A stretch of 64,000 nt of DNA, from assembly GCF_002139855.1 (NCBI RefSeq), contig NZ_CP018789.1, forward strand, positions 1,570,524 through 1,634,523, read 5' to 3'. Both the position numbers and the translations under genes were made by a program. Origin of the DNA: Campylobacter porcelli. Lineage in GTDB: Bacteria > Campylobacterota > Campylobacteria > Campylobacterales > Campylobacteraceae. Below, in pieces: positions 1 to 9,745 of the stretch. Below the pieces are notes generated by a model. The model was given only the letters and a program-made list of their open reading frames with translations, had not been told where the DNA came from and ran no database searches. How positions within the stretch are numbered: the first letter of the stretch is position 1; each line of letters starts with the position of its first letter.

Positions 1-626
1 TCAATCTTAGCCACCTCAAATCCCGCCGCCTCAAACCTTACCTTAACATCCTCAGACCACGCTATAGCCGTATCACCCTCTATAGTAATCTCATTGCTAT
101 CATAAATTATTACTAAATTATCCAAATTATGCTTACCAGCTAAGGCGCAAGCCTCATAGCTAATCCCCTCTTGTAAATCTCCATCCCCACATAAGCAATA
201 GACCTTATGATTAATAATATCACTACCCAATAAATTCTCAGCTGATTTAGCCGCCATCGCAAAGCCAACAGCATTTGCAATGCCTTGACCAAGTGGCCCA
301 GTAGCAATCTCCACACCAGGAGTCTCGATCTCTGGATGACCTGGAGTTTTAGAGTTAAGCTGACGAAAAGCCTTTAAATCATCTATGCTAATATCATATC
401 CACTAAGATGTAAAAAGCTATAAACCAAGCTACTAGCATGACCACCACTAAATACTAATCTATCGCGGTTTAGCCAAGTTGGATTTTTGGGATTGTGATT
501 TAAATGAGTGCTTAAAACCGCAACTATATCAGCTAGTCCCATCGGAGCACCTGGGTGACCTGAATTTGCCTTTTGTACCATATCAGCACATAGAAATCTT
601 ATCGTATCAGCTTGCTTTTTATACAT
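1..626 (-). CDS. tkt: Transketolase, N-terminal part (runs off the left edge)
   Basis: Thiamine-diphosphate enzyme of the non-oxidative pentose phosphate pathway. About 208 N-terminal residues are present out of roughly 630-660 in the family. They include the SGHPGAPMG segment near residue 28 and the cofactor-binding GDGDLQEG motif near residue 155. Two in-frame ATGs exist. The one at 632 overlaps the TGA of ispA (ATGA), but the Shine-Dalgarno-like AAGGA at 633-637 is correctly spaced only for the ATG at 626, so 626 is chosen. The gene is downstream of ispA in the same leftward operon, the order also known in Campylobacter jejuni. The C-terminal half lies outside the window. Confidence 0.95.
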   Translation of the reverse strand, partial: MYKKQADTIRFLCADMVQKANSGHPGAPMGLADIVAVLSTHLNHNPKNPTWLNRDRLVFSGGHASSLVYSFLHLSGYDISIDDLKAFRQLNSKTPGHPEIETPGVEIATGPLGQGIANAVGFAMAAKSAENLLGSDIINHKVYCLCGDGDLQEGISYEACALAGKHNLDNLVIIYDSNEITIEGDTAIAWSEDVKVRFEAAGFEVAKI

Positions 627-628
627 TT

Positions 629-1456
629 TCATCCTTTTAAATATCTGTTTATTAGATCCAAGATTAACTCTTTTACTTTGATATTTTGAATTTGATCTAC
701 TATCTTAACTTCTAGCTCATCTCTAATGCGTTTTGCCTCATCTACGCCAAGTAAATTGGTAAATGAATTTTTAAAAGTATCGTTATTTGTGGGTTTCCCA
801 GCGATTTGAGCGTTGCTAGTGGCATCTATTATATCATCGTGAATTTGAAATGCTAATCCAAGCTTTAGCCCAGCTTCATATATCTTATCACACTCTTTAT
901 CACTAGCTCCGGCAATTACTGCGCCAATTTGCATACTAGCTGCGATGAGAGCGCCAGTTTTGTGTAGGTGTAGGAATTTTAACTCATCTAAATTTAATTT
1001 TTTATTTTCAAAATAGCAATCAATGGCTTGACCAATTACCATACCATTAAGACCGCCATTTTTACTAAGTATCTGAATGGATTTAATAGCTATATCCGCT
1101 GGCAAATTTGAATTAGCCAAAACCCTAAAAGCTTCAGTATTTAAAGCATCGCCAACCAAAATAGCTGTGGCCTCATCATATTTGACATGCAAGGTAGCCA
1201 CACCACGGCGAAGATTAGAATTATCCATCGCTGGAAGGTCATCGTGAATGAGTGAATACGCGTGTAGTAGCTCCACTGCTAAAGCCGCTGGATATGGATC
1301 ACACGATGGATTTATGGCTTTAGCGGTGCCGATTAATAATTGAGCACGAAAATGCTTACCACCTGCTTTTAAAATCCACTCAATTGCCTCGTTAAAATGC
1401 GGATGAAAGCTATCTGTTTTGGGTAAATTTGACTCTAAATACTCCAAAAAACTCAT
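629..1456 (-). CDS. ispA: Short-chain polyprenyl diphosphate synthase (farnesyl diphosphate synthase type)
   Basis: Condenses isopentenyl diphosphate with allylic diphosphates to give geranyl/farnesyl diphosphate for quinone and undecaprenyl lipid synthesis. The 275-residue protein has the basic GGKHFRAQL segment (residues 32-40), the first Asp-rich motif DDLPAMD (72-78) followed by NLRRG, and the second motif HDDIID (206-211). These bind Mg2+ and the diphosphates. Its ATG overlaps the stop of the upstream PDZ gene as ATGA, and its own stop abuts tkt, so translational coupling in one operon is likely. Length fits the short-chain group; exact chain length cannot be read from sequence. Confidence 0.93.
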   Translation of the reverse strand: MSFLEYLESNLPKTDSFHPHFNEAIEWILKAGGKHFRAQLLIGTAKAINPSCDPYPAALAVELLHAYSLIHDDLPAMDNSNLRRGVATLHVKYDEATAILVGDALNTEAFRVLANSNLPADIAIKSIQILSKNGGLNGMVIGQAIDCYFENKKLNLDELKFLHLHKTGALIAASMQIGAVIAGASDKECDKIYEAGLKLGLAFQIHDDIIDATSNAQIAGKPTNNDTFKNSFTNLLGVDEAKRIRDELEVKIVDQIQNIKVKELILDLINRYLKG

Positions 1457-2514
1457 TTATTTACTCGCACAAAAAACTGAAAATCATCTCTTGAGATTAG
1501 ATAGTATGCTTGAGCATTTTTATTTTTCATAATATTATCCACTTCAATGGCACTTTTAATAGCAACGCCATCTATTTGCATAATTTTATCTCCAACTTTT
1601 AAACCTAGCTTACTAGCTTTGGAATTTGCTTTTACGCTAGTAATTGTCATTGTTTTATCCACATTTAGTCCAAATTCAGGTAGAAATTTTGGCTTTGGCG
1701 GAATCTTTTTAACCTCAGCGGTTTTATTATCATCTATAATATTTTTAGCTGTTATATTTGACATTTTAATATCATAATTTAAAATCTGCGAACCACGCTT
1801 AATCTCAAATTTAAGCAAAGAGCCCTTATCGGCAAATAGCACCATCTCATTTATCTCTCTTAAACTTGTAGGCTTTTTACCATTGACTGAGAGAATTTCA
1901 TCACCACTTCTAAGCTCTTTTCCAGCACCAAATGGATTTGCGCTTACTACTTTTATAGTGGTATTGTTTTCATTAAATTTAACCCCAATATCCCCATAAT
2001 ACACATCATCATAACGCATAAAATGCTTTAAATATCTATTTGGTATAAATCTATCTTCTCCAAGGCTGATCCCAACCATCGAAGCACAATCACAAACTAG
2101 CATTCCAGCCTTGCCCGTGCTAAAGCTAAGCTCATCAAGCTGTCCAAGCTCACTACCAAAACTCTTTATATGCCCCATATTTACGATATTTTCTTCTAAG
2201 GTCATAACCCACATATCTTGCCTACTATCAAGTTCATCAAGCATAAATGCCCCACGCAAAGTAAATCCAGGCTTGATAAGATATAGCCCAAGATATGGAT
2301 CAAATTTGATATAATCTGCCTTATTTAGCGGATTACTCTTATCATACACTACAGCTGCATACTCGCCATTTAGAGCGATTGCGATATTATCTTTATAGTT
2401 AAATTGCGACTCTCTCATCTTCTCATATATGGCAGCTCTATCAGCTATTGTAGGCTCTGGAGCCGCATTTAAAATCGCCCCAAGCATTAAGATAGCAACA
2501 AAAATCCTAATCAT
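1453..2514 (-). CDS. Periplasmic PDZ-domain protein
   Basis: A 353-residue exported protein with an N-terminal hydrophobic signal ending near the ALNA segment at residues 14-17. It has two PDZ-like stretches: one around residues 180-245 (GAGKELRSGDEILSVNGKKP) and one near the C-terminus (SKASKLGLKVGDKIMQIDG). No protease catalytic domain is visible, so it is not an HtrA-type protease and more likely scaffolds or binds peptides in the periplasm. It corresponds in position and architecture to the hypothetical gene between ybaB and ispA in C. jejuni. Its start overlaps the ybaB stop (ATGA). Function is unknown. Confidence 0.85.
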   Translation of the reverse strand: MIRIFVAILMLGAILNAAPEPTIADRAAIYEKMRESQFNYKDNIAIALNGEYAAVVYDKSNPLNKADYIKFDPYLGLYLIKPGFTLRGAFMLDELDSRQDMWVMTLEENIVNMGHIKSFGSELGQLDELSFSTGKAGMLVCDCASMVGISLGEDRFIPNRYLKHFMRYDDVYYGDIGVKFNENNTTIKVVSANPFGAGKELRSGDEILSVNGKKPTSLREINEMVLFADKGSLLKFEIKRGSQILNYDIKMSNITAKNIIDDNKTAEVKKIPPKPKFLPEFGLNVDKTMTITSVKANSKASKLGLKVGDKIMQIDGVAIKSAIEVDNIMKNKNAQAYYLISRDDFQFFVRVNK

Positions 2515-2828
2515 AATCCACCCCCAAAAGCACCAAATCCGCCAAGTAGCGATGAAGCCGCTTTTTGCTTCTCTTCATTGGCTAAATTTATAGCGTCATT
2601 TATGGCTGAAATTAATAGAATTTGCAAACTATCCTTATCTTCAAGCAAAGAATCATCTATGCTAATATCTAAAATTTCAGATTTACCATTAATTTTTACA
2701 CTTATTAATCCCCCACCAGACTTACTACAAAACTCCTTTTGTGCGAGCTGGGCTTGGAATTCATCTGCTTTTTGCTGAGCTTGAGATAGCATTTGCGTCA
2801 TCTTTGAAAAATCAAAATCTTTAAACAT
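2511..2828 (-). CDS. YbaB/EbfC-family nucleoid-associated protein
   Basis: A 105-residue protein with the YbaB layout: an amphipathic N-terminal helix rich in Gln/Lys (SQAQQKADEFQAQLAQKE), a central beta sheet with GGGLISVKINGKSEILDISID, and a C-terminal helix. Family members form tweezer-like dimers that bind DNA without strong sequence specificity. It is often next to recR or dnaX elsewhere; here it sits between panD and the PDZ gene. The C-terminus is Gly/Phe rich (GGFGAFGGGL), a low-complexity tail. Confidence 0.9.
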   Translation of the reverse strand: MFKDFDFSKMTQMLSQAQQKADEFQAQLAQKEFCSKSGGGLISVKINGKSEILDISIDDSLLEDKDSLQILLISAINDAINLANEEKQKAASSLLGGFGAFGGGL

Positions 2829-2883
2829 CTATTTACCTTTAAATTTTGGCGATTATAGCAAAAGTGCCTTTAAATCTTGCTTT

Positions 2884-3231
2884 TTAGCCATCTATTTTAT
2901 TATTTGAATTCACATGGATAATTGTAGGTTGAAATTTCTTAGCCTTTTTAAGGCTCATTGAAGCGTAGCTTACAATGATGATTATATCGCCTACGCATAC
3001 CTTTCTAGCTGCTGCACCATTTAGGCAAATTTCCCCATCTTTATCGCCTTTAATAACATAAGTAGCAAATCTCTCGCCATTATTTACATCAAGTATCTCT
3101 ACCTTTTGAAACTCAAGCAAATTTGCTGCTTTCATGAGCTTTTCATCTATGGTGATTGAGCCAATATAGTTTAAATTTGCATCAGTTACAGTGGCTCTGT
3201 GAATTTTGCTAGATAGCATCTCAATTTTCAT
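2884..3231 (-). CDS. panD: Aspartate 1-decarboxylase precursor
   Basis: Makes beta-alanine from aspartate for pantothenate and coenzyme A synthesis. The 115-residue proenzyme shows the self-cleavage site Gly24-Ser25 inside NYIGSITID; cleavage turns Ser25 into the catalytic pyruvoyl group. The downstream NGAAAR segment, part of the active-site wall, is present. The ATG at 3231 lies inside the end of murE (11-base overlap) and is preceded by AAAGGAT, so coupling to murE is likely. panC and panB are not in the window, so the pathway is split on this chromosome. Confidence 0.95.
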   Translation of the reverse strand: MKIEMLSSKIHRATVTDANLNYIGSITIDEKLMKAANLLEFQKVEILDVNNGERFATYVIKGDKDGEICLNGAAARKVCVGDIIIIVSYASMSLKKAKKFQPTIIHVNSNNKIDG

Positions 3232-4510
3232 TTTTATCCTTTTTATCTAATATATCTTTTACAACTTCTTGGTCGCTAAATGAATATTTAACCCCATTTA
3301 TCTCTTGATAACTCTCATCTCCCTTGCCTAAAATCAACAATACCTCATCATTTTGTATATCCATAGCCTTTGCGATTGCCTCTTTGCGATTTTGAATTTT
3401 AATCGTATTTTTAGGCATTAAAGCAGCAACTTGCTCTATTATATCATCTGGATCTTCACTCCTTGGATTATCGCTTGTTACAATTGCGATTTTAGCGTAC
3501 TTAGCGACGATTTGCCCCATTATAGGGCGTTTGCTTTTATCCCTATCTCCACCAGCACCAAATACTACAATCAGCTCTTTATCACACATAGAGCTTAATA
3601 CCTTTTGTATCCCATCAGGAGTATGAGCAAAATCCACAATAATAGTCGGCAAATGCGATACAATCTCCATTCTACCAGCCACGCCCTTAAAGTCCTTAAG
3701 CCCATCGCATATGGATTGTAAATCCAAATTTAATAGCTTTTTTGTAGCAGCGATCACGCTAAGAGCATTATATAGATTAAATTTACCATGTAAATTAAGG
3801 GATAAATTCGCCTTCTCATCGCCATTTATAATAGTTGCGTTTATGCCATTTTCTAAATTAATTTTATCAGCATAAATATCAGCGTGATTAGTTGAATATG
3901 TGAGCGAATTTATAGAATTATAGCTAATCTCTTTACAATCAGCGTTTATAATCTTATCGCACTCATCATTTAAAAAGCTAGATTTTACCCTTGCGTATTC
4001 GCTAAAGCTTTTATGATAATCTAGATGATCTTGGCTTAAATTTGTAAAAATCTTTAAGCTAAATTCTAAGCCTTCAATACGATTTTGTGCTATGGCGTGC
4101 GAGCTAACTTCCATTATAAAATATTCACACCCGCTATCAACGGCCTCTTTAATATAGCTAATACTCTCTAGAATTTGGCTTGTTGTTAGCCCCTTTTTGG
4201 CTATTTGTCTATCGCCGATAAATGAGCCACAAGTCCCGCTAACTGCACTTTTATAGCCCAAATTTGCTAAGGTATGAGCTAGTAAAAATGCGGTTGTGGT
4301 CTTGCCATTTGTGCCAGTAATACCTATAATTTTAATTCGGTTTTTAAGCCCTAAAAGCTCTATAGCCTCGCTTGGACTAATCAATTTTGCCCCAAGATCT
4401 AAGGCTTGAGCGGAGTATTTGGAATTTGAATTAGAAAGCACAAAATAGCAACCACTCTTAACTTCTTTAGAATTATCAGTAATAAATCCGCTATTTAAGG
4501 CTATTTTCAT
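3221..4510 (-). CDS. murE: UDP-MurNAc-L-Ala-D-Glu:meso-diaminopimelate ligase
   Basis: Cytoplasmic Mur ligase that adds the third residue of the peptidoglycan stem peptide. The 429-residue chain has the P-loop GTNGKTTT (residues 66-73), the central Mur ligase motifs and the DNPR signature (347-350) that marks specificity for meso-diaminopimelate over lysine. A longer reading frame opens at 4552, but the ATG at 4510 is preceded by AGGGATAAAG, starts the normal family N-terminus, and overlaps the upstream gene by only 20 bases. I therefore take 4510. Confidence 0.95.
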   Translation of the reverse strand: MKIALNSGFITDNSKEVKSGCYFVLSNSNSKYSAQALDLGAKLISPSEAIELLGLKNRIKIIGITGTNGKTTTAFLLAHTLANLGYKSAVSGTCGSFIGDRQIAKKGLTTSQILESISYIKEAVDSGCEYFIMEVSSHAIAQNRIEGLEFSLKIFTNLSQDHLDYHKSFSEYARVKSSFLNDECDKIINADCKEISYNSINSLTYSTNHADIYADKINLENGINATIINGDEKANLSLNLHGKFNLYNALSVIAATKKLLNLDLQSICDGLKDFKGVAGRMEIVSHLPTIIVDFAHTPDGIQKVLSSMCDKELIVVFGAGGDRDKSKRPIMGQIVAKYAKIAIVTSDNPRSEDPDDIIEQVAALMPKNTIKIQNRKEAIAKAMDIQNDEVLLILGKGDESYQEINGVKYSFSDQEVVKDILDKKDKNEN

Positions 4511-5036
4511 CTTTATCCCTAATCTTTTGTAGCACCATAGCCACCCTCTCATCGCCCATAAACATTTTAACCGAACTCTCTAAATACTTCAGCCCAATAT
4601 CGCTAAATCCATTATCTACAAGAGAATTAACAAGATCAAATAACTCATCTTTATGCGTAATAATAATTTTGGTAGAAAATAAAATACTCTCAAATAACTC
4701 TTTAAAATCATTATCATTTAATAAATTTTTAAAATCTGCGTAGGTGATGGCATTTTGGCTCTCTAGCATTATAGCGCTCTCATCGTTTGCGTTTTGTATA
4801 AGCTCGATAATTTCAAGAATAGTTTGAGTATTATCCTTTTGAGCTGGATCAAAATATATCTCAAATAATGAAAGAGTGTCGCTTGGATTATCTTTTGCCG
4901 TGTCGCAAAGCTCTATAAAAGCAAGTATCTCATCGCTTGGAGATCTATTATAAGCAATATTAAAGCTCATCTTAGCTAGTTCAAATTTCCCTTGTTTAAA
5001 TAGCTTTATTGCAATATCTTTGTAGTTTTGCCCCAT
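4491..5036 (-). CDS. TPR-like protein of unknown function
   Basis: A 181-residue, mostly helical, acidic protein without a signal peptide or membrane segment. The N-terminal 45 residues (YKDIAIKLFKQGKFELAKMS, then an Asn-Arg-Ser-Pro turn) look like one tetratricopeptide helix pair, so a protein-interaction role is plausible. The position between nifU and murE matches an uncharacterised gene of C. jejuni. It begins the murE-panD-ybaB operon and has its own promoter (-10 at 5086-5091). No enzymatic motif was recognised. Confidence 0.8.
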   Translation of the reverse strand: MGQNYKDIAIKLFKQGKFELAKMSFNIAYNRSPSDEILAFIELCDTAKDNPSDTLSLFEIYFDPAQKDNTQTILEIIELIQNANDESAIMLESQNAITYADFKNLLNDNDFKELFESILFSTKIIITHKDELFDLVNSLVDNGFSDIGLKYLESSVKMFMGDERVAMVLQKIRDKDENSLK

Positions 5037-5085
5037 CTATTTCCTCTGATTGCAAATTTACGATATGGATTAGAATTTATGGCTA

Positions 5086-5091
5086 ATTATA
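5086..5091 (-). promoter_or_regulatory. -10 element for the TPR-like gene/murE operon
   Basis: On the minus strand TATAAT follows TTTTGTG, the T-rich extended -10 typical of Campylobacter sigma-70 promoters. The predicted start is near 5079, leaving a leader of about 40 bases before the ATG at 5036. Confidence 0.6.
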
Positions 5092-5092
5092 C

Positions 5093-5120
5093 ACAAAATA
5101 TAAAAAATTTAGATTAAATA
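5093..5120. repeat. Copy 1 of a ~28-bp direct repeat flanking the autotransporter remnant and nifU
   Basis: This AT-rich segment (ACAAAATATAAAAAA... AGATTAAATA) recurs at 6648-6674 with one indel and one substitution. Both copies sit just upstream of a -10 element on the minus strand, so they may be duplicated promoter-upstream sequence. Confidence 0.5.
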
Positions 5121-5150
5121 GCACCGATTTCTAGGCTTATCTAATAATAA

Positions 5151-6308
5151 TTAATTAAATCTATACGATAAGCCAAAATTTGCACTATATAGCTTATCAT
5201 CGCTATTTATATCAGCACCTAGATTTAAATTGATACTTAAATTTTTATTAACTATATATAAAACACCTGTATCAATTGCGAAATTTGTATGCTTTTTATC
5301 CTTGCTGTCTATTATAAATCCAGCATTGCTGCTAGTAAATGAACTTCTTATCACGCCATCATCTACTATTAAATCTCTTTTAATTTTTAAATCTGTATAT
5401 AGACTAAAATCATTGAATTCTTGTATAGTCTCAAGACCAATTTTGGCTTTTAAATTCTTAGCTGTGTTGCTTTGAACTTTTTGAGTTTCATATGAGTTTT
5501 TATCTTTTAATATATAATCTTCGCTTTTAAAATAGAGATAATCCGCACCAATATATGGCTTTATAGATGTTTTTTCATTTAAAGATACTCTATATCCATA
5601 ACCCAATCCAAAGCTCATATAACCAATATCAAATTTAGAGTTAAAATATCTATCTAGATTTTGCTCTAAATTGCCATAACCACCAGCTAAATTAAAGTCA
5701 AATTCATTACTATCCATAAAATATCTAGTATAAAATCCAAGCTCATATATATTACTCTTAAGCTCTACATTATAACTTTTTGAGTTTGCATATGAAAAGT
5801 AAGTGCCTATCAATAAATCATCTACAAATCTATCATAACCAAAAATTCCGCCATAAAGCCTAGGATTTGTCCCATCTTTAAAATCGCCTGCTAGGGTATT
5901 AAAATAGAATGAATTTAAAAAATCATCCATCTCATCAGCCATCATAAAAGCAAAAATCTCATTATTTACACTAGCGAATTTCTCCCCTTGGAGAGATTTG
6001 ATAAAACTAGCTATCTTGCGTGATTATAGCTCGGCTAGATAAGCGTTTATTTATATGTGTTGTGGTAAGAGAGTTAAATGTATTAGCTAAATTTTTAGCC
6101 AAACTCGGATATGCTACTACACTATGATTATTCATTGGTTGTGCTATCAAACTTCCCTATTTACGGCAATCTCTTGAGTGTTTGTAGGGATCTCTTGAGT
6201 AGTTTTGATGGTTTGCTCAGCAGATTTATCTGAGCCGCCACCACAGCCTAACAGAAAAAATATTGTTATAAAACTAATGCCAATATTTTTTAATACTCTA
6301 AATTTTAT
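5151..6308 (-). pseudogene. Autotransporter remnant: lipoprotein signal plus beta-barrel, no passenger, several lesions
   Basis: The 264 residues encoded at 5151-5945 form a C-terminal autotransporter beta-barrel: alternating aromatic strands and a terminal YRFN. The same frame continues upstream to about 6011. A second frame is open from about 6153 down to a TAG at 6007 (SLIAQPMNNHS..., ...ANTFNSLTTTHI). The N-terminal piece is again in the first frame and reads KFRVLKNIGISFITIFFLLG then CGGGS, a clear lipobox, ending at TGA 6147-6149. So two compensating frameshifts interrupt the gene. No ATG, GTG or TTG opens the lipoprotein frame; the expected start reads ATA at 6308-6306. Only about 120 residues separate the lipobox from the barrel, so a passenger domain is missing. 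Lipoprotein autotransporters with S8 protease passengers (NalP type) are a possible ancestor, but that is inference. Confidence 0.75.
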
Positions 6309-6341
6309 ATCCAGTCCAACTAATAAATTTTCAGATAAAAT

Positions 6342-6617
6342 CTATACCTTTTCTAGATCAAATTCTTGACCAATTGGGATATTTACCACTATTAATTCTG
6401 GATGAATATCATTTCGAATTTGCTTTTCAACGCCAAATTTTAGCGTTTGAGAGCTTGCGGCACAGCCGTGGCAATGACCGGTTAAACGCACATAAACAAC
6501 TCCGTTTTTAATACCCAAAAGCTCCATACCGCCACCATCTCTTTGGAGCATAGGCAATACAACATTAAGACTTTCTAAAACTGGCTCATAAAGCTCTTCA
6601 TCGCTAAATGGTATCAT
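6342..6617 (-). CDS. NifU-like Fe-S scaffold (NifU C-terminal domain only)
   Basis: A 91-residue stand-alone Nfu domain that carries or assembles Fe-S clusters for target proteins. The signature GHCHGCAASSQT provides the CxxC pair (near residues 49 and 52) that binds a bridging cluster between two subunits. The N-terminal IscU-like domain of full NifU is absent, as in the small NifU proteins of Campylobacter and Helicobacter. The ATG at 6617 is preceded by AAGGATACTT. Its position upstream of the TPR-like gene and murE matches C. jejuni, apart from the intervening autotransporter remnant. Confidence 0.92.
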   Translation of the reverse strand: MIPFSDEELYEPVLESLNVVLPMLQRDGGGMELLGIKNGVVYVRLTGHCHGCAASSQTLKFGVEKQIRNDIHPELIVVNIPIGQEFDLEKV

Positions 6618-6640
6618 AAGTATCCTTTATATTTTTAGCA

Positions 6641-6646
6641 ATTATA
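6641..6646 (-). promoter_or_regulatory. -10 element for nifU
   Basis: TATAAT on the minus strand, preceded by TTTGTA and a long A/T tract. The predicted start is near 6634, about 17 bases upstream of the nifU ATG, leaving just enough room for the AAGGAT ribosome site. Confidence 0.6.
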
Positions 6647-6647
6647 T

Positions 6648-6674
6648 ACAAATATAAAAAACTTAGATTAAATA
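6648..6674. repeat. Copy 2 of the ~28-bp direct repeat
   Basis: Second copy of the segment at 5093-5120 (ACAAATATAAAAAA..., AGATTAAATA). It lies immediately upstream of the nifU -10 element in the same relative orientation as copy 1. Confidence 0.5.
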
Positions 6675-6721
6675 ATATTTTAGAAATTAGATTATAAAGA
6701 TTATAAATTAGATAAGCTAAA

Positions 6722-6745
6722 TTTGCTAGGATCTCTCCTAGCAAA
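6722..6745 (-). terminator. Intrinsic terminator after rplQ
   Basis: A perfect 10-bp stem (TTTGCTAGGA with TCCTAGCAAA) and a 4-base loop begin 3 bases after the rplQ stop, followed on the minus strand by TTTAGCTTATCTAATTT. It ends the alpha operon. Confidence 0.85.
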
Positions 6746-6747
6746 TA

Positions 6748-7104
6748 TCATTCAGATACTAGTTCTATATAGGCCATCTCAGAAGCATCGCCTTTTCTAA
6801 CTCGTGTTTTGATGATTCTAGTATAGCCGCCATTTCTATTTACATATTTTGGGGCGATTTGTGTAACTAATTTATTAGTTGCTTCTTTATCTTGTAAATA
6901 TGCAAATACATATTTATGGGCGTTAAAATCGCCTTTTCTAGCTCTTGTGATTAATTTTTCTATATAGCTTCTTAGCTCTTTTGCTTTTGGTAAAGTAGTT
7001 TCTATCTTACCAGCCTTAACGATTGCGATCGTAAGGTTTTTAAGCAAAGCAGCACGATGAGAGCTAGTGCGGCCTAGTTTTCTATATCCGTGATTATGTC
7101 TCAT
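6748..7104 (-). CDS. rplQ: 50S ribosomal protein L17
   Basis: The 118-residue protein starts [17 protein letters not shown], the conserved L17 N-terminus, and has the family length for bacteria without the long C-terminal tail. It lies 16 bases after rpoA and is the last gene of the alpha operon; a strong terminator follows. Confidence 0.98.
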   Translation of the reverse strand: MRHNHGYRKLGRTSSHRAALLKNLTIAIVKAGKIETTLPKAKELRSYIEKLITRARKGDFNAHKYVFAYLQDKEATNKLVTQIAPKYVNRNGGYTRIIKTRVRKGDASEMAYIELVSE

Positions 7105-7120
7105 TATATTTCCTTCGCTT

Positions 7121-8119
7121 TTATGATTTTAACTCAGCTATCTTTTTTCTGAGTGATTCTTTGCTATCACCTAGCTTATTTTCACCAAATGGATAGCCTA
7201 TTTCAGCCATTACAGCCTTAATCTCATCAAGAGATTTTTTACCTAAATTTTTAAGATCTTTTAGCTCACTCTCTTCCATCAAAGCAAGCTCACCAATAAA
7301 TTTAACATCAGCCTTATCTAAGCAATTAAAGCTTCTAGCTGATAAATTTAAATTCTCAATACTCTCTAAAAGTTTTGAGTGCTCGCTAGAGCCTTTAGAT
7401 GACGCCATAGCCATATTTACATCTATATTTAGGATATTATTAAATATAGACATCTGCTTATACATAGCTTCAATTGAGTTTTTAAACGCCTCTAAAGGAG
7501 AGACCTGACCATCTGTAGTTATCGTTAAAACGATTTTTTCATAGTCTGGATTATCTTCAACCAAAACATTTTCTATCTCATAAACTGCATGTTTAACAGG
7601 TGTAAAAAATGCATCAAGTGCGATATATCCACTCTCTACGCTCTCTCTAATCTCTTCGCTAGGCACATAGCCAATACCTTTTTCTATAACCAAAGAGAAA
7701 GTTAGCTCGGCATCTTCATTAATAGTAGCTAGATACGCATCAGGATTTACTATCTCGACAATATCATTACATAGATCTGCACCGGTAATCTCTTTTGGAC
7801 CTTTAAAGCTATACTCAATAACCTCATGCTCTGAATCATTTTTAAGCTTAAAGCGTAAATTTTTGAGATTTATGATAAATAGCGTTACATCCTCTAGCAT
7901 TCCTCGCATACTATCAAATTCATGAGAGACGCCTTCGATTTTAACAGCAGTTGGAGCAAATCCAACTGTGCTTGTATAAAGTAGTCTGCGAAGCGGATGA
8001 GCTAGAGTAACTGCATAGCCGGTTTCAAAAGGATACGCTACTATTTTAGCCACATTTTCACTTATTGGGGTAACCTCTATGTCAGTAGGCATGTAAGCTG
8101 ATGTTGTTATCTTTCTCAT
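7121..8119 (-). CDS. rpoA: RNA polymerase alpha subunit
   Basis: Alpha subunit dimerises to nucleate RNA polymerase assembly and contacts UP elements and activators. The N-terminal assembly domain (about residues 1-230) has [17 protein letters not shown]. The C-terminal domain (about 260-325) has [10 protein letters not shown] and [12 protein letters not shown], the helix-hairpin-helix DNA-contact region. Two ATGs are adjacent (8122 and 8119). AAGGAG is only 3 bases from the first and 6 from the second, and MRKITTSAY matches the family N-terminus, so 8119 is preferred. 332 residues. Confidence 0.97.
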   Translation of the reverse strand: MRKITTSAYMPTDIEVTPISENVAKIVAYPFETGYAVTLAHPLRRLLYTSTVGFAPTAVKIEGVSHEFDSMRGMLEDVTLFIINLKNLRFKLKNDSEHEVIEYSFKGPKEITGADLCNDIVEIVNPDAYLATINEDAELTFSLVIEKGIGYVPSEEIRESVESGYIALDAFFTPVKHAVYEIENVLVEDNPDYEKIVLTITTDGQVSPLEAFKNSIEAMYKQMSIFNNILNIDVNMAMASSKGSSEHSKLLESIENLNLSARSFNCLDKADVKFIGELALMEESELKDLKNLGKKSLDEIKAVMAEIGYPFGENKLGDSKESLRKKIAELKS

Positions 8120-8132
8120 CATAATCTCCTTA

Positions 8133-8759
8133 TTATTTAGAGTAAAGCTCGACTATATATCTTTCCTCAACTGGAATGACAATCTCTTCGCGTTCTGGAA
8201 TTCTTGTGAAAATTCCATATTTTTTATCTTTTTCTACATCAACCCAAGCTACTATACCTGTTTGATTAGTAAGCTCGATAGCACGAACGATTTGCGGATT
8301 CTCTTTACTTTTTTCAACAATCTCTATTTTTTGACCGGCTCTTACTCTATATGATGGGATATCCACTCTTTTACCATTTACTAAGATATGGCCATGAGTT
8401 ACTAACTGTCTTGCAAATCTTCTAGTCGATGCAAAACCCATTCTATAAACCACATTATCAAGTCTTTGCTCTAACAAAGAGATAAGAAGTGCACCGGTAT
8501 TTCCCTCTCTTCTTGCGGCTTCGGCAAATAATCTTCTAAATTGTTTTTCGCTTACACCATACATAAATTTAGCTTTTTGTTTCTCTCTTAATTGTAGGCC
8601 ATATTCGCTTACTTTAGCTTTTCTTTGTCCATGTTGGCCTGGAGCGTATGGTCGTTTTTCCAATGCGCTCTTGCCAGCTAGTCTTCTTTCGCCTTTAAGT
8701 GCAAGAGATACACCTAGGCGTCTTTCTAATTTTTCAACTGGTCCTCTATATCTTGCCAT
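8133..8759 (-). CDS. rpsD: 30S ribosomal protein S4
   Basis: Primary 16S rRNA binder (208 residues) with the N-terminal [16 protein letters not shown] stretch and an S4 RNA-binding fold around residues 98-160 ([19 protein letters not shown]). It lacks the zinc-ligand cysteines of C+ S4 forms. In enterobacteria S4 is the translational repressor of the alpha operon by binding the rpsM leader; here a structured segment lies upstream of rpmJ (9746-9778), but no binding site can be asserted. Confidence 0.98.
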   Translation of the reverse strand: MARYRGPVEKLERRLGVSLALKGERRLAGKSALEKRPYAPGQHGQRKAKVSEYGLQLREKQKAKFMYGVSEKQFRRLFAEAARREGNTGALLISLLEQRLDNVVYRMGFASTRRFARQLVTHGHILVNGKRVDIPSYRVRAGQKIEIVEKSKENPQIVRAIELTNQTGIVAWVDVEKDKKYGIFTRIPEREEIVIPVEERYIVELYSK

Positions 8760-8786
8760 TATAATTCTCCTAAATTCTATCTACAA

Positions 8787-9179
8787 TTACACGCGGCGGC
8801 GTTTTGGTGGTCTGCAGCCATTGTGAGCTAGTGGAGTTATATCTTTTAGATATAGCACCTTAATTCCTTCTACTGCACCGATACTTTTTACTGCTGTTTC
8901 TCTACCGCTACCTGGGCCTTGAACTTTGATGCCTACTTCTTTAATGCCATGCTCTTTTGCTTTATTTAATGCATCTTCTACTGCTTGTTGAGCTGCATAT
9001 GGGGTTGATTTTTTACTACCTTTAAAGCCTAAACCACCAGCACTACTCCACGCTATAGCATTACCCATCTCATCAGTTACTGTAACCATTGTATTATTAA
9101 ATGTAGCAGAGACATACACGATACCTCTAGCTATATTTTTTTTAACTACTTTTTTCTTAATTACTTTTCTTTTTGCCAT
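8787..9179 (-). CDS. rpsK: 30S ribosomal protein S11
   Basis: A 130-residue platform protein with a Lys-rich N-terminus ([14 protein letters not shown]) and the signatures [21 protein letters not shown] and [18 protein letters not shown] at the C-terminus. The N-terminal charged stretch is rRNA-contacting. It lies between rpsM (9 bases) and rpsD (27 bases). Confidence 0.98.
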   Translation of the reverse strand: MAKRKVIKKKVVKKNIARGIVYVSATFNNTMVTVTDEMGNAIAWSSAGGLGFKGSKKSTPYAAQQAVEDALNKAKEHGIKEVGIKVQGPGSGRETAVKSIGAVEGIKVLYLKDITPLAHNGCRPPKRRRV

Positions 9180-9188
9180 ATCTTATCC

Positions 9189-9557
9189 TTATTTAGTAGC
9201 AGCGCCAACGGTTTTTCTTCTGCCCTTTCTAGTTCTTGCGTTGGTTTTTGTTTTTTGACCACGCACTGGCAGACCTTTTCTATGTCTTAATCCTCTAAAG
9301 CTACCTAAATCCATCAAAGCTTTTATATCCATAGCCACGCTTTTTCTTAAATCACCTTCGACCATGTAATGCTCTTGAATCTCTTTACGGATAGCAGCAG
9401 CTTCATCTTCGCTTAACTCATAAACTCTCTTATCATAAGAGATACCTACAGCATCAAGAATTTTTCTTGAAGTATATAGACCTATACCATAGATATATGT
9501 AAGGCCATACTCTACTCTTTTTTTCTTTGGTAAATCAACACCTGCAATACGAGCCAT
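9189..9557 (-). CDS. rpsM: 30S ribosomal protein S13
   Basis: Head protein of the small subunit (122 residues) that contacts the P-site tRNA and L5. It begins [20 protein letters not shown] and ends with the Arg/Lys-rich tail [19 protein letters not shown]. It sits 3 bases after rpmJ. Confidence 0.98.
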   Translation of the reverse strand: MARIAGVDLPKKKRVEYGLTYIYGIGLYTSRKILDAVGISYDKRVYELSEDEAAAIRKEIQEHYMVEGDLRKSVAMDIKALMDLGSFRGLRHRKGLPVRGQKTKTNARTRKGRRKTVGAATK

Positions 9558-9560
9558 ACC

Positions 9561-9674
9561 TTATCCTTGTCTTTGTTTATGTTTTGGGTTTTCGCAAATA
9601 ACATGAACTATGCCTTTGCGTTTGACAATTTTGCATTTGTCACACATCTTCTTTACAGAAGGACGAACTTTCAT
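9561..9674 (-). CDS. rpmJ: 50S ribosomal protein L36
   Basis: A 37-residue gene. The protein starts [20 protein letters not shown] and keeps the zinc-ribbon ligands Cys11, Cys14, Cys27 and His32, so it is the C+ (zinc-binding) form. AGGAG lies 5-9 bases upstream of the ATG. It is the first gene of the separated alpha operon. infA, normally its direct neighbour, lies about 2.2 kb further upstream because hcp and a Crp/Fnr gene are inserted. Confidence 0.96.
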   Translation of the reverse strand: MKVRPSVKKMCDKCKIVKRKGIVHVICENPKHKQRQG

Positions 9675-9745
9675 CTGAGTCTCCTAAAAATTATTTACCA
9701 CTTTTACTAGACTGCACTTAGGTCTAAGAACACGCCTAAACCAAC

